Shown: in pieces, positions 53,801 to 62,003 of the stretch
How positions within the stretch are numbered: the stretch's first letter is position 1
Layout of the letters: each line of letters starts with the position of its first letter
Source of the DNA: Chryseosolibacter sp035628595
GTDB lineage: Bacteria > Bacteroidota > Bacteroidia > Cytophagales > Cyclobacteriaceae
Assembly (NCBI GenBank): GCA_035628595.1
Contig: DASPJN010000037.1
Coordinates: forward strand, 11,376 to 75,375
Reading direction: 5' to 3'
DNA length: 64,000 nucleotides
Position numbers and translations under genes: made by a program
Notes under the pieces: generated by a model
What the model saw: the letters and a program-made list of their open reading frames with translations, nothing else
Told to the model about the DNA's origin: nothing
The model's database searches: none

Positions 53801-54124
53801 ATTGCTAACCTCATCTCCTGAATATACCCTCACTGGAATTGAAAGATCTCCATTGTAGTCCGTTATCGGTGTTATGATTTGACCATCGACGTAATAATTG
53901 GATCCGCCGTCGACCTGGAGGATGAGTTCATGATCATCTTCGTCCTCATCGTCCTCATCATCTTCAAATTCAATAATAAGATCGCTCAGAGTAATGAGGC
54001 GAGGAGTTTCCTCCGGGGTTGAAACCGGGTACTGGGACACGATTATTGGCTTAGGGTCATCAACCGAACCAAAGGCGCGGAAAACTAATATCCACAAAAC
54101 GGAGGGTAACAAATAGCGGCACAT
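50870..54124 (-). CDS. cadherin-like repeat protein with T9SS type B sorting domain
   Basis: The protein has 1084 residues from the ATG at 54124, which gives a compact signal peptide; an ATG at 54172 adds 16. Nine repeats of about 92 residues follow, each with PVITGQ, SDPDNTYPDGFT, NYTVSGNTITP and VPVTVNDG, then a tenth divergent one. The first repeat carries an acidic run (FEDDEDDEDEDDHE) where others have DPDNTYPD. The C-terminus (IPTGFTPNGDGVNDTWTI, RIFNKRGIVVFE, EWDGRMNGVLLPADTYYY) is the gliding-motility-associated type B sorting domain for T9SS. It should be a secreted or surface adhesin-like protein. Confidence 0.92.
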   Translation of the reverse strand: MCRYLLPSVLWILVFRAFGSVDDPKPIIVSQYPVSTPEETPRLITLSDLIIEFEDDEDDEDEDDHELILQVDGGSNYYVDGQIITPITDYNGDLSIPVRVYSGDEVSNTYNLAVTVSPLNDPPMIVGQTSLQTNEDAAIELSLSHLTVTDPDNSYPDDFTIAVYSGTNYTNSGSFITPALNYYGLIEVPVTVNDGASTSNTFNVQISVSSVNDAPVIIGQSASLVIGENESVTIVPEHLNVSDVDNTYPSGFSLIVYEGSNYTVSGNTVTPIPNYNGSLLIPVSVNDGLSTSSPFNMTATVNQVNSEPVITGQVPLQTNEETGMTLELAHFTVSDNDNTYPDGFTLTVSEGANYTVTGNTITPVVNYNGVLSVPVTVNDGQNTSAPFNAQITVAAANDPPVITGQNALNTPEDTPITIALTDVQVSDPDNTYPDGFTMQISSGENYTVSGTTIAPTTNFTGTLSVPVTVNDGQAPSQSFVLQIGVSDVNDAPVITGQNEVATNEDIPVTITLSHLIVTDPGNPELTGVTVSVQAGTNYTVSGRTVTPDRNFSGTLTVPVSVSDGTNTSGIFNLSVTVNPVNDAPVINGQAVLNTYRNSSVIIEFSHLSVTDVDNVYPTGFLMSVMNGANYTVAGQSITPAADFVGTLSVQLQVSDGLASSQVFNFRVDVVPPPNVAPIIESHVTLGTYQNQAILLQLAHFQVTDPDNRYPDDFTLHVQDGENYSLNGHNVVPANNYSGTLTVPVRVRDQQSYSEWFNAAIQVIPVSQAPLITRQNFLRINEDDSLQLTFGDITVVDTDDDYPVGFSMAIGGGENYSVKDNYIVPNINYSGYLTVPVTVNDGTNTSPSYSLLVLVDAINDAPHVSLEGDSVVLYSVTSSQVPVFQNFLVNDVDNDTLTLAEIVFTEGYAGNVDTLICQVREDIRAVFDPDNRTLVLFGRSSVSAYQEFVRSIVYEFKGDPQVTPATRRLSVSVNDGQLRSNNVELKINFSSHEISLDIPTGFTPNGDGVNDTWTIVGGETVLADGVTIRIFNKRGIVVFETHSYVNEWDGRMNGVLLPADTYYYTVDVDNDLGKKRYKGVITLLR
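51545..54052 (-). repeat. tandem coding repeats of about 276 bases
   Basis: Nine head-to-tail units of about 92 codons encode the cadherin-like domains of the T9SS-exported protein. Unit lengths are 92-93 codons, except for the longer acidic first unit. Units have diverged at DNA level, so recent recombination is limited. Confidence 0.85.
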
Positions 54125-54288
54125 ATCAGGGAAGCAACAGAAAAAATTGTTCCTGATGATCAGAAAGTGCATACCACAAAAGAAATTAAGGGTGAATTTT
54201 TTCTACAGTCGGTTGATTTTGGAAAGAATCCTTCCTCAAAGTTCCGAGGGCACGGTTTTCTTTTATCTCGCAGCATATACTACCATAT

Positions 54289-54543
54289 ATGTGTAACTTC
54301 TCTTTTCCTTTTTCAGGATCCGCCGAATCAGTTTTAGATCGTGCCCGTAATGCCGTACAAAGCCAGGGTGGCACATTCGCGGGCGATGACGCCTCGGGCG
54401 CATTTGAGGTGAGTGTGTTTGGAAGCGCAATAAAGGGCTCCTATCAGGTAAGCGGAAAAGTTTTGATGATCAAGATTGACTCGAAACCTTTCATCGTTCC
54501 GTGTAGCACAATTGAAGGATTCCTAAAAAATCAGATTCGGTAA
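54289..54543 (+). CDS. small conserved protein, 84 residues
   Basis: The protein starts MCNFSFPFSGSAESVLDRAR, then has GGTFAGDDASGAFEVSVFG, IKGSYQVSGKVLMIKIDSKP and FIVPCSTIEGFLKNQIR. This is a compact alpha-beta pattern without signal peptide. I believe similar small proteins occur across Bacteroidetes, but I cannot name a family. The gene ends one base before the convergent crcB. Confidence 0.7.
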   Translation: MCNFSFPFSGSAESVLDRARNAVQSQGGTFAGDDASGAFEVSVFGSAIKGSYQVSGKVLMIKIDSKPFIVPCSTIEGFLKNQIR

Positions 54544-54936
54544 TCAGGCCTGCGAAGACAATGCTTTGCCGATCATCGCACCGGAGAATACGGCAAGGAG
54601 GCCAAGAATGATCGTTGCGAAAACATATAGAATAGAGGAGCCGACCATTTTTTGATTTATCATCGACAGATTTTCAACTGCGAAGGCGGAAAAGGTCGTA
54701 TAGCCGCCACAAACACCCGTTGCCAGGAAGAACCGCCAGTTTCGGTTGAGCAAATCCTCTCGGAGCGTGAGTCCGTATACAACACCTATAATAAAAGATC
54801 CAAAAACGTTCACGACCATAGTCCCCCAGGGAAATGATGAACCCATTGCATTCTCAACGAGTCGACCGGTGAGAAACCTTCCCACCGTTCCGATGAAACC
54901 GCCGGTTCCAACTATCAGGAGCGTATAGAAATTCAT
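54544..54936 (-). CDS. crcB: fluoride ion channel CrcB (Fluc)
   Basis: The protein has 130 residues from the ATG at 54936, beginning MNFYTLLIVGTGGFIGTVGR, the usual Fluc start. Four helices are present, with FPWGTMVVNVFGSFIIGVVY (conserved Asn) and ATGVCGGYTTFSAFAVE (the Phe-box and central Thr/Ser). It works as a dual-topology dimer that lets fluoride leave the cell. I see no fluoride riboswitch upstream. An AGGAGG lies about 20 bases before the start, rather far. Confidence 0.93.
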   Translation of the reverse strand: MNFYTLLIVGTGGFIGTVGRFLTGRLVENAMGSSFPWGTMVVNVFGSFIIGVVYGLTLREDLLNRNWRFFLATGVCGGYTTFSAFAVENLSMINQKMVGSSILYVFATIILGLLAVFSGAMIGKALSSQA

Positions 54937-55012
54937 GGTGAATGCGAAATTGATCCTCCTAAAGTAGTGCATCATCAGTAATTACTCAAACATTGCTAAA
55001 TTGCTGACTGGT

Positions 55013-55453
55013 ATGTTGTCGAAGAAATGTAAATACGCTATACACGCTCTCGTCTACATGGGTAAAAACCCGGAGAGCAAATTCCTAATCAAAGACATTT
55101 CCGTTGCTTGTCGTATCCCAAAGAAATTCCTTGAATCCATTTTGCTCGACCTCAAACACGCTGGTATCCTTGGAAGCAAACAGGGAAAGGGCGGAGGTTA
55201 TACACTGCGTCGCGCCACATCTGAAATAAATCTTGCCGAAGTAGTTCGCATGTTCGATGGCGCAATCGCGGCGGTGCCGTGCGCAACATATAAGTTTTAC
55301 GAATCGTGTGCTGAATGTGAAGATGAAGAAGTATGCAGTGTACGCGATGCGTTTCTCCAAATAAGAAATGCTACCGTGGAGATGCTGAAAGCAAATACAC
55401 TCGAAGATCTTCTCAACAAAGAAGCGTGGCTTCGGAAACGTAGGCGCAAATAG
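55013..55453 (+). CDS. Rrf2-family transcriptional regulator
   Basis: The protein has 146 residues from the ATG at 55013. The winged helix-turn-helix is in KCKYAIHALVYMGKN, IKDISVACRIPKKFLESILL and ILGSKQGKGGGYTLRR. Four cysteines follow (PCATYKFYESCAECEDEEVC), placed like the Fe-S or redox-sensing cysteines of IscR/NsrR relatives. It may sense oxidative or iron-sulfur stress. It is divergent from crcB, and the 1-Cys peroxiredoxin gene lies 133 bases downstream. Confidence 0.9.
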   Translation: MLSKKCKYAIHALVYMGKNPESKFLIKDISVACRIPKKFLESILLDLKHAGILGSKQGKGGGYTLRRATSEINLAEVVRMFDGAIAAVPCATYKFYESCAECEDEEVCSVRDAFLQIRNATVEMLKANTLEDLLNKEAWLRKRRRK

Positions 55454-55586
55454 AACCTTTTATCCCGAATTAAAACGTCGTTTTCCGTCCGGTACAAACG
55501 TTAACGTATTAATTTAACAATCCGTTAAGGAGAACTGGATGTGTTTCGGTTAACTTTAAACCATTATCAACTTAATACTTTCCATT

Positions 55587-56222
55587 ATGTCACTCAGATT
55601 AGGCGATATTGCTCCCGACTTTACGGCAGACACAACTGAAGGAACCATCAAATTCCACGAATGGCTCGGCAACAGCTGGGGAATTCTGTTTTCTCATCCT
55701 GCGGATTTTACACCCGTGTGTACCACCGAGCTTGGATCTGTTGCCAAACTCCGTCCGGAATTTGAAAAACGAAACACCAAAGTTATAGCGATCAGTGCGG
55801 ATCCACTGGAATCACACAAGAAATGGATTCCGGATATCAATGAAACGCAAGCAACGAAAGTCGACTATCCACTAATTGCTGACCCGGATTTCCGTGTGTC
55901 GAACCTTTATGGAATGATTCATCCGAACGTGACAGATAAGTTTACCGTTCGTTCAGTGTTTATCATCGGACCCGACAAGAAGGTCAAATTGATGATCACT
56001 TATCCGGCATCTACCGGAAGGAACTTTAATGAAATTCTTCGTGTGCTCGATAGCCTTCAGCTTACCGCAAACTACAGCGTGGCAACACCAGCGGACTGGA
56101 AACAAGGCGAAGATGTAATCATTACGTCTGCGGTGAAAGACGAAGATATCGCAGCAAAATTCCCGAAAGGGCACAAAAAGGTTAAACCTTACCTGCGCAC
56201 AACGCCGCAACCAAATATTTAG
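55587..56222 (+). CDS. 1-Cys peroxiredoxin (Prx6 type)
   Basis: The 211-residue protein reduces hydrogen peroxide and organic peroxides. The peroxidatic cysteine is C45 in SHPADFTPVCTTELG, and it is the only cysteine, so no resolving cysteine exists. The long C-terminal dimerisation part (DWKQGEDVIITSAVKDEDIA, PYLRTTPQPNI) is typical of Prx6. The gene sits after an Rrf2 regulator with cysteines that may respond to oxidation. A terminator follows. Confidence 0.95.
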   Translation: MSLRLGDIAPDFTADTTEGTIKFHEWLGNSWGILFSHPADFTPVCTTELGSVAKLRPEFEKRNTKVIAISADPLESHKKWIPDINETQATKVDYPLIADPDFRVSNLYGMIHPNVTDKFTVRSVFIIGPDKKVKLMITYPASTGRNFNEILRVLDSLQLTANYSVATPADWKQGEDVIITSAVKDEDIAAKFPKGHKKVKPYLRTTPQPNI

Positions 56223-56231
56223 CAAAACCGG

Positions 56232-56260
56232 GGCTGTCGATGAGACAGCCTCTTTGCTTT
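56232..56260 (+). terminator. terminator after the peroxiredoxin gene
   Basis: GGCTGTC, loop GATGA, GACAGCC form a perfect seven-pair stem, followed by TCTTTGCTTT. It lies nine bases after the stop. Confidence 0.75.
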
Positions 56261-56364
56261 AGTGAATTACTGTTACACTTTAACATTCTTTTCCGACACT
56301 TCGATCAGGTCGCCGAATCCAGGCCTTCCGGCCGCCGTATCTTGCTATACCCATAGCAACTGTC

Positions 56365-57468
56365 ATGATACGATACTTCACCATCACCATCATTTTTCTT
56401 TCGCTGATGTCATGCGGAAACGGCGCCCATGAAACCAGGCCTCAGGTAAAAACGCTTGTCGAAGCTGTGTACTCATCCGGGTTTGTTGTCGCAAAGAACC
56501 AATATCAGATTATCGCACAGGTCGATGGATACGTGATCGATAAGCTGGCGGACGACGGCGATCAGATTAAAAAGGGAGATCCGATCTACATCATTGCCTC
56601 GGAACAGCAAAGTGCGCGTAACCGGATCGCCCAGCAAGCCTTCACGGTAGCGCAAAAAAATTACCGTGATAACTCGCCTGTTTTACTAGAGACACTTGCT
56701 GCCATTCGTTCACGGAAACTTAAAAAAGAATTTGATTCCGTGAACCATGTTCGTTACACCAACCTCTGGAATCGGAAGGCAACAACCAAAGCTGAATACG
56801 ATCGGGCGCGATTAGCTTACGAAAATTCCACCAATGAATATCAACAGTACCTGAGCCGGTATGAAAAAATCAAAGACCAACTTACCACAGAATTCATCAG
56901 TGCGCGAAACAACCTTGTAGCGGCAAGCGATGAATCAGGAAAGTATATCGTAAGAAGCGAAGTAGATGGTGCTGTCTACATGACAAGCAAGGAACCCGGC
57001 GAAATGATCCGACGTGGCGAGGTGATCGCCGTTGCCGGAAGTGGTAACGGATTCTACTTTCAACTTAATGTGGACGAATTGGATGTGCAAAAGATAAAAC
57101 CTGGTCAGGAAGTGATTGTGAAAATAGATGCCTATCCAGACAAGCTCATTCATGCATCGATTTTGAAAGTGTATCCGTTGGTTGATCGGAGAACACAATC
57201 AGTTCGGGTCGATGCAGAACCGGAGGAAACGCTGCCGGGAAATTTTTCAGGGCTGGCGCTCGAAGCGAACATCATCATCAGGCGAAAGCAAGAAGCCATT
57301 GTTATCCCTAAACAGCTGTTATTACCAGGCGATTCACTCTTAATTTCAGAAGGCGGAGATGAAAAAATCGTAAAGATAACAACGGGCATCAGTACGTTCG
57401 AAGAAATTGAAATACTTGAAGGCATCGACAGCAATACCGTTATACTCAATCCAAAAAAAGATCAATGA
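56365..57468 (+). CDS. periplasmic adaptor (HlyD/MacA-like) lipoprotein
   Basis: The 367-residue protein has a lipobox LMSC (C17). It has the biotinyl-lipoyl-like start (YQIIAQVDGYVIDKLADDGD), a coiled-coil hairpin around residues 90-185, and then beta-barrel parts (VRSEVDGAVYMTSKEPGEMI, KIKPGQEVIVKIDAYPD). It should link an inner-membrane transporter to the outer membrane. The stop overlaps the permease start by four bases (ATGA), so the set acts as a MacAB-like export system. No TolC gene is present here. Confidence 0.9.
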   Translation: MIRYFTITIIFLSLMSCGNGAHETRPQVKTLVEAVYSSGFVVAKNQYQIIAQVDGYVIDKLADDGDQIKKGDPIYIIASEQQSARNRIAQQAFTVAQKNYRDNSPVLLETLAAIRSRKLKKEFDSVNHVRYTNLWNRKATTKAEYDRARLAYENSTNEYQQYLSRYEKIKDQLTTEFISARNNLVAASDESGKYIVRSEVDGAVYMTSKEPGEMIRRGEVIAVAGSGNGFYFQLNVDELDVQKIKPGQEVIVKIDAYPDKLIHASILKVYPLVDRRTQSVRVDAEPEETLPGNFSGLALEANIIIRRKQEAIVIPKQLLLPGDSLLISEGGDEKIVKITTGISTFEEIEILEGIDSNTVILNPKKDQ

Positions 57469-58712
57469 GGCTTATTCTTGAAATAGCAAAAACACACCTG
57501 GTGAGCAAGCCGAAACAAACGCTGATTGCAATGCTCGGCGTCACCTTTGGGATCGGGATGTTTATTGCAATGGTCAGCCTAATGACGGGGCTTAACAAAT
57601 TTACAGAAGAGCTCACGATGACGTCTTCACCAGATATTCATATTTATCACGATGTGACAGAATCAAGCGAGCCCATTCTTGTCGCTGACAACAAAGATGA
57701 GCTTGTAATAGTCCATCACCAAAAACCAAAAAATGAAACAGCTAAGATCAGGAATGCAATGCGACTGAGCGAAATCATTCGTAAAGATAATCGTGTTTCC
57801 GGTGTGGCGCCTTCTGTGTCGTCGCAGGTGTTTTACAATTACGGCCCTGTGCAAATACCCGGCAACATCTTGGGTGTTGATATCCTGGAAGAGAACAAAC
57901 TGTTTGGCCTCGATAAAAAAATGAACGCGGGTAAAATCGAAGACCTCAAAGCCAATCATGACGGGATCATTATGGGCAGCGGATTGGCTCGAAAACTTAA
58001 TGTTAAAACCGGGAACAGAGTTGTGATCACAACGCCACAGGGGTACACGATGACGCTGAAAGTGACGGGTATATTTCAGATGGGTCTTGGTGTAGTCGAC
58101 AACATCCGCAGCTACGCAAACCTGTCGACGGTACAAACAATTCTCCAGCAGGATCACCTCTACATCACCGATATCAATATCAAACTGAAAGACCTGCATC
58201 AGGCAAAATCAATCGCAGGAGATTATCAGAGTATGTTCAAATACAAGGCAGAAGATTGGGAGGCGGCGAATGCGACATTTCTGACAGGAAATCTCATTAG
58301 AAATATTCTTACTTATTCCGTATCAATTACCCTTCTGGTGGTTGCCGGATTCGGCATCTATAATATTCTAAATATGACGATCTACAACAAGATGAAAGAC
58401 ATCGCCATTTTGAAAGCAATGGGATTTGCCGGTAACGATGTCAAGCTGATTTTTATGGTCCAGTCTCTGGTGATTGGAATAGTGGGTAGTCTGATGGGAC
58501 TGGCTATCGGCTATGTGCTTTCGTTATTGATATCAAAGGCGCCGTTCAATGGGGGAGATTTTATCAGCATCGATCATTTGCCAGTCAACTTTGATCCGAT
58601 ATATTATATCATTGGAATTGTTTTCGGCGTGACTACTACTGCTTTCGCAGGATACATGCCATCGCGCAAGGCCGCATACATTGACCCGATCGAAATTCTG
58701 AGAGGACAGTGA
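57465..58712 (+). CDS. ABC transporter permease (MacB/FtsX type)
   Basis: The 415-residue permease has one N-terminal helix (IAMLGVTFGIGMFIAMVSLM), a periplasmic domain to about residue 280 (with YNYGPVQIPGNILGVDILEE), and three C-terminal helices in the FtsX domain (ISITLLVVAGFGIYNILNMT, KDIAILKAMGFAGNDVKLIF and later). This is the MacB/LolC topology. It should pass a substrate or lipid from the periplasm outward, driven by the ATPase encoded next, one base after its stop codon. Confidence 0.92.
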   Translation: MRLILEIAKTHLVSKPKQTLIAMLGVTFGIGMFIAMVSLMTGLNKFTEELTMTSSPDIHIYHDVTESSEPILVADNKDELVIVHHQKPKNETAKIRNAMRLSEIIRKDNRVSGVAPSVSSQVFYNYGPVQIPGNILGVDILEENKLFGLDKKMNAGKIEDLKANHDGIIMGSGLARKLNVKTGNRVVITTPQGYTMTLKVTGIFQMGLGVVDNIRSYANLSTVQTILQQDHLYITDINIKLKDLHQAKSIAGDYQSMFKYKAEDWEAANATFLTGNLIRNILTYSVSITLLVVAGFGIYNILNMTIYNKMKDIAILKAMGFAGNDVKLIFMVQSLVIGIVGSLMGLAIGYVLSLLISKAPFNGGDFISIDHLPVNFDPIYYIIGIVFGVTTTAFAGYMPSRKAAYIDPIEILRGQ

Positions 58713-58713
58713 T

Positions 58714-59397
58714 ATGGAAGTACTCAAAACACATAAGGTCACAAAATATTTCTATGAGCCCGACAAGTTTCAGGTACTAAAAGGTATTGACATGTCGGTA
58801 AAGAAAGGCGAATTTCTGTCGCTGATCGGTAAATCCGGATGCGGAAAATCGACATTGATGTACGTGCTATCGACCATGGATACCGACTATGAAGGTGAAT
58901 TAGAAATCGCTGGCACACGGCTGACAAATTTGAACCAAAACCAGCTTGCCTCGTTCAGAAACGCGCACATCGGGTTTGTTTTTCAATTCCACTACCTCCT
59001 GCCGGAATTCACGGCGTTACAAAATATTATGATTCCTGCCTTAAAACTGGGCAAACATTCACGGGCCGAGATCGAGGAGCGAGCTTATCAGAAATTAGCC
59101 ATGCTCGGGATGAAAGAACATGCCCTGAAGCTCAGCAGCAAGCTTTCGGGTGGCCAGCAGCAAAGGGTAGCCATTGCTCGCGCATTAATAAATGATCCTG
59201 ATATTATTATGGGGGATGAACCCACAGGCAACCTGGATACGTATAATACGCAGGTTGTCTTCGACATTTTCCGCGAACTGACTAGCCAATACCACCAAAC
59301 GATCATCGCTGTAACGCATGATGACGAATTCGCGGCGAAGTCAGACCGGGTGGTTGAAATGAGCGACGGAAGGATTACTGGATCAAGACACAATTAA
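58714..59397 (+). CDS. ABC transporter ATPase (LolD/MacB type)
   Basis: The 227-residue ATPase has Walker A GKSGCGKST (39-47), signature LSGGQQQR (144-151), Walker B IIMGDEPTGNLD and the H-loop VTHDDEFA. It has the length and the TGNLD motif typical of LolD/MacB-type ATPases. It completes the adaptor-permease-ATPase set at 56365-59397. The substrate (drug, peptide, lipoprotein) cannot be told. Confidence 0.93.
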   Translation: MEVLKTHKVTKYFYEPDKFQVLKGIDMSVKKGEFLSLIGKSGCGKSTLMYVLSTMDTDYEGELEIAGTRLTNLNQNQLASFRNAHIGFVFQFHYLLPEFTALQNIMIPALKLGKHSRAEIEERAYQKLAMLGMKEHALKLSSKLSGGQQQRVAIARALINDPDIIMGDEPTGNLDTYNTQVVFDIFRELTSQYHQTIIAVTHDDEFAAKSDRVVEMSDGRITGSRHN

Positions 59398-59468
59398 ATG
59401 GAATGTGTTGCAATAATCCGTTAGGGGGAAACGACTTCTAAGGTGTCATTAGTGAATTTGCTACAACT

Positions 59469-59639
59469 ATGGAAAATCACATCAAGCTTAACGGTAACTT
59501 CGTCGTAAATCCATACCTCGCACATTTCCATATTGCGCAGTCCAATCTTAACCTGGCGATCAAGGAACAGCCTTCCCTTACAAAAAAATTCCGTCCTAAG
59601 TTTTCCGGTAAAATCAAAATACGAAACTCAACGAGATGA
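59469..59639 (+). CDS. possible 56-residue basic protein
   Basis: An ATG frame of 56 codons (starting MENHIKLNGNFVVNPYLAHF, later SLTKKFRPKFSGKIKIRN) lies between the ABC ATPase and the LytS kinase. It is basic at the C-terminal end and has no signal peptide. No family is recognised. The lack of stop codons and a plausible start support it only weakly. Confidence 0.35.
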   Translation: MENHIKLNGNFVVNPYLAHFHIAQSNLNLAIKEQPSLTKKFRPKFSGKIKIRNSTR

Positions 59640-59678
59640 TCGTTCGCAATATTTCTTTCCGTTGGTGATATTGCACCT

Positions 59679-60695
59679 ATGCTCGGATATAAAAATCCAA
59701 AAAAGGTAATCATCACCTATGCATGTATTCTCGGTGCAGCAGTATTGGGCTTTATCGTGCGTTTGGTCAAATTTGATCAGTTCACGACAGAGCAGCATTT
59801 CCAGATATTTATTATATCGGTGGTTTTAATCACCGTAAGCTGGGAAGCGCTGCGTTTCGTCAATTATAAATTGAATGACTTTTATCCTTTCGAAAGAAGT
59901 ATAACAGGTCGCATCACTATCCAACTGATAGCCGGTGCTATAATTGGAACCACAACGCGGTTCATGATCTATTTACTTGGTGAGCCGCATCTGCCATTTC
60001 AACTCGATAGTCTGTTTATTGCGGCAACCTGGGTGTTGTATGTCATTCTGCCGACGGCTGTGAACTTCATCTTCTTCACATCATATTTCATCGACCGATG
60101 GAAAGACACAATAGTTTACAGCGAACGCCTTCAAAAGGAAAAAGCGCAGGTTCAGTTTGACAATCTTAAAAACCAATTGAACCCTCATTTCCTGTTTAAT
60201 GCGCTCACATCGCTCAACAGTCTGATTTTTGAAAATCAACAACTTGCCTCCGACTTTCTCCAACAATTATCGCGGGTGTACCGGTACGTTTTGCAGAACA
60301 AGGAGAAAAACCTGGTCATCCTAACTATAGAGCTTGAATTTATTGAAAACTATGTGCGGTTGCTGGAAACCAGATTCGCTCCAGCGCTTGCAATCAAATT
60401 CAACATTCACGACGACGCCAAAGAGAAATTAATTGTTCCAGTCACTTTGCAGATATTGATTGAGAACGCGATCAAACATAACGTCGTCGATAAACATCGG
60501 CCATTGGTGATTGATGTTCTCACAATAGGCGACTACCTTGTGGTCAGCAATAATTTGCAGTTGAAACGGAATGTCGAAGCCTCGAATAAACAGGGCCTGG
60601 AGAATTTAAAATCACTTTACAATTTCCTCACCGATAAACCCGTAATAATACAACCGACTGACGAAATGTTTTTTGTCAAAATTCCATTGCTCTAA
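59679..60695 (+). CDS. LytS-type sensor histidine kinase
   Basis: The 338-residue kinase has about four membrane helices in residues 10-140 (ACILGAAVLGFIVRLV, IFIISVVLITVSWEALRF and two more), then the His_kinase domain with H170 in NPHFLFNALTSLN. The ATP-binding N-box is LQILIENAIKHN. It is a paralogue of the kinase at 5382, with the same topology. A GNAT gene starts two bases after it and a LytTR regulator follows; the three genes form one operon. Confidence 0.92.
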   Translation: MLGYKNPKKVIITYACILGAAVLGFIVRLVKFDQFTTEQHFQIFIISVVLITVSWEALRFVNYKLNDFYPFERSITGRITIQLIAGAIIGTTTRFMIYLLGEPHLPFQLDSLFIAATWVLYVILPTAVNFIFFTSYFIDRWKDTIVYSERLQKEKAQVQFDNLKNQLNPHFLFNALTSLNSLIFENQQLASDFLQQLSRVYRYVLQNKEKNLVILTIELEFIENYVRLLETRFAPALAIKFNIHDDAKEKLIVPVTLQILIENAIKHNVVDKHRPLVIDVLTIGDYLVVSNNLQLKRNVEASNKQGLENLKSLYNFLTDKPVIIQPTDEMFFVKIPLL

Positions 60696-60697
60696 AG

Positions 60698-61222
60698 ATG
60701 AAATTCAGAACCGCAGCTTACGACGACCATCAGAAAATTAAAGAACTGTACCAAAGAGTTGCTGCCGTCCCGGGAGGAATTGCCCGTGAGGCGTCAGAAA
60801 TCACGGATGAATACGTTGATACTTTTCTCAGGAATAGCATTGAACACGGGCTGATCATTGTTGCCGAACATCCGGAAGACAATACCAGAATTATTGCAGA
60901 AATACATGGCTATAAGAGTTCCATCAAGATTTTCCAGCACGTAATTTCACAGGTCACAATCGTCGTGGATCCTGCGTTCCAGGGAAAAAAGCTCGGCAAA
61001 ACAATCTTCACTATCTTTCAGGAAGAGGTTGCTGTCAACCATGGCGATATTGGTCGGGTGGAGCTTTTCACGAGGGAAAGCAACGCAAAAGCGCTGAAAT
61101 TCTACCAGTCGATTGGGTTTGTGATTGAAGGTAGATTTGAAATGCGTATCAAAAATTCGGATGGAACCTATGAAGCTGATATTCCGATGGCGTGGCAGAA
61201 TCCCAACTTTGATTTTGATTGA
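60698..61222 (+). CDS. GNAT acetyltransferase inside a LytS/LytT operon
   Basis: The 174-residue protein has GNAT motifs: IAEIHGYKSSIKIFQHVISQ, then VTIVVDPAFQGKKLGKTIFT (acetyl-CoA loop) and RVELFTRESNAKALKFYQSI, GFVIEGRFEMRI. It starts two bases after the kinase stop codon and ends 25 bases before the LytTR regulator. The placement suggests that it may modify a signalling protein or belong to the response, but this is inference. Confidence 0.9.
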   Translation: MKFRTAAYDDHQKIKELYQRVAAVPGGIAREASEITDEYVDTFLRNSIEHGLIIVAEHPEDNTRIIAEIHGYKSSIKIFQHVISQVTIVVDPAFQGKKLGKTIFTIFQEEVAVNHGDIGRVELFTRESNAKALKFYQSIGFVIEGRFEMRIKNSDGTYEADIPMAWQNPNFDFD

Positions 61223-61247
61223 CATCCCTTAAACGAATGTCAAAAGT

Positions 61248-62003
61248 ATGAAGATATTAATCATTGAAGACGAACATCTCGCGGCGAAGGATCTCGCCAA
61301 CCTTCTTAAGAAAACCAAACATGGGGCTGAGATCATTGATGTGATCTCCAGTGTTGAACGGGGCCGCGACTGGTTTCAAAAAAATCCATTACCCGATCTG
61401 ATCTTGTCGGACGTGCAATTGTCGGACGGCACAAGCTTTGAGATTTACGAATCGCTGGATGTTAAATGTCCGATTATTTTCACTACGGCTTATGATGATT
61501 ACGCGATCCGTGCATTTAAGCTCAACAGTATCGACTACCTGTTGAAGCCTGTAGACGTCAAAGAACTTTCGGCTGCACTCGACAAATATGAAACGCTCAA
61601 TGCAGAAACCGTTCTTTCCGACCAGTTAAAGTTGTTGATGGCTAACTGGAAGTCGAATACCGAAAAAAAGTATAAAGAACGATTCCTTACGCTACATCGG
61701 AATGCCCTAATTCCCATAAATGTAAATGACATTGCATTTTTTCACAAAGAAGAACTTATCTACCTGATCACGCTGTCAAATGAAAAATTACTGATCGAAC
61801 ATCAAACGATGGACGAGATAGAACAACTCGTTAATCCGGAAATATTCTTTCGTGTCAACAGACAGTTCATCGTGCACATCCAGTCTGTAAGCAGGATCCG
61901 AACTACTCATAAAGGACTGACACTTCATCTCAAGCCACCGTTTAACAACGAAATTGATATCAGTCGCGAAAAAGCAACAGCGTTTAAGCAATGGGTCAGC
62001 TGA
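61248..62003 (+). CDS. LytTR-family response regulator
   Basis: The 251-residue regulator has a receiver with EDEH, phospho-acceptor D55 (LILSDVQLSDG), FTTAYDDYAIRA and YLLKPVD. The LytTR DNA-binding domain runs from about residue 140 (AFFHKEELIYLITLSNEKLL, then FFRVNRQFIVHIQSVSRI). It pairs with the LytS kinase two genes upstream. Its end overlaps the convergent DUF2183 gene by eight bases. Confidence 0.93.
   Translation: MKILIIEDEHLAAKDLANLLKKTKHGAEIIDVISSVERGRDWFQKNPLPDLILSDVQLSDGTSFEIYESLDVKCPIIFTTAYDDYAIRAFKLNSIDYLLKPVDVKELSAALDKYETLNAETVLSDQLKLLMANWKSNTEKKYKERFLTLHRNALIPINVNDIAFFHKEELIYLITLSNEKLLIEHQTMDEIEQLVNPEIFFRVNRQFIVHIQSVSRIRTTHKGLTLHLKPPFNNEIDISREKATAFKQWVS

Noticed and set aside
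51545..54052. regular repeats that could suggest a CRISPR array
   Set aside because: The repeats are about 276 bases long, in frame and encode cadherin-like domains.
54937..55012. possible fluoride riboswitch upstream of crcB
   Set aside because: The 76-base gap lacks the paired structure and conserved bases expected for a fluoride riboswitch.
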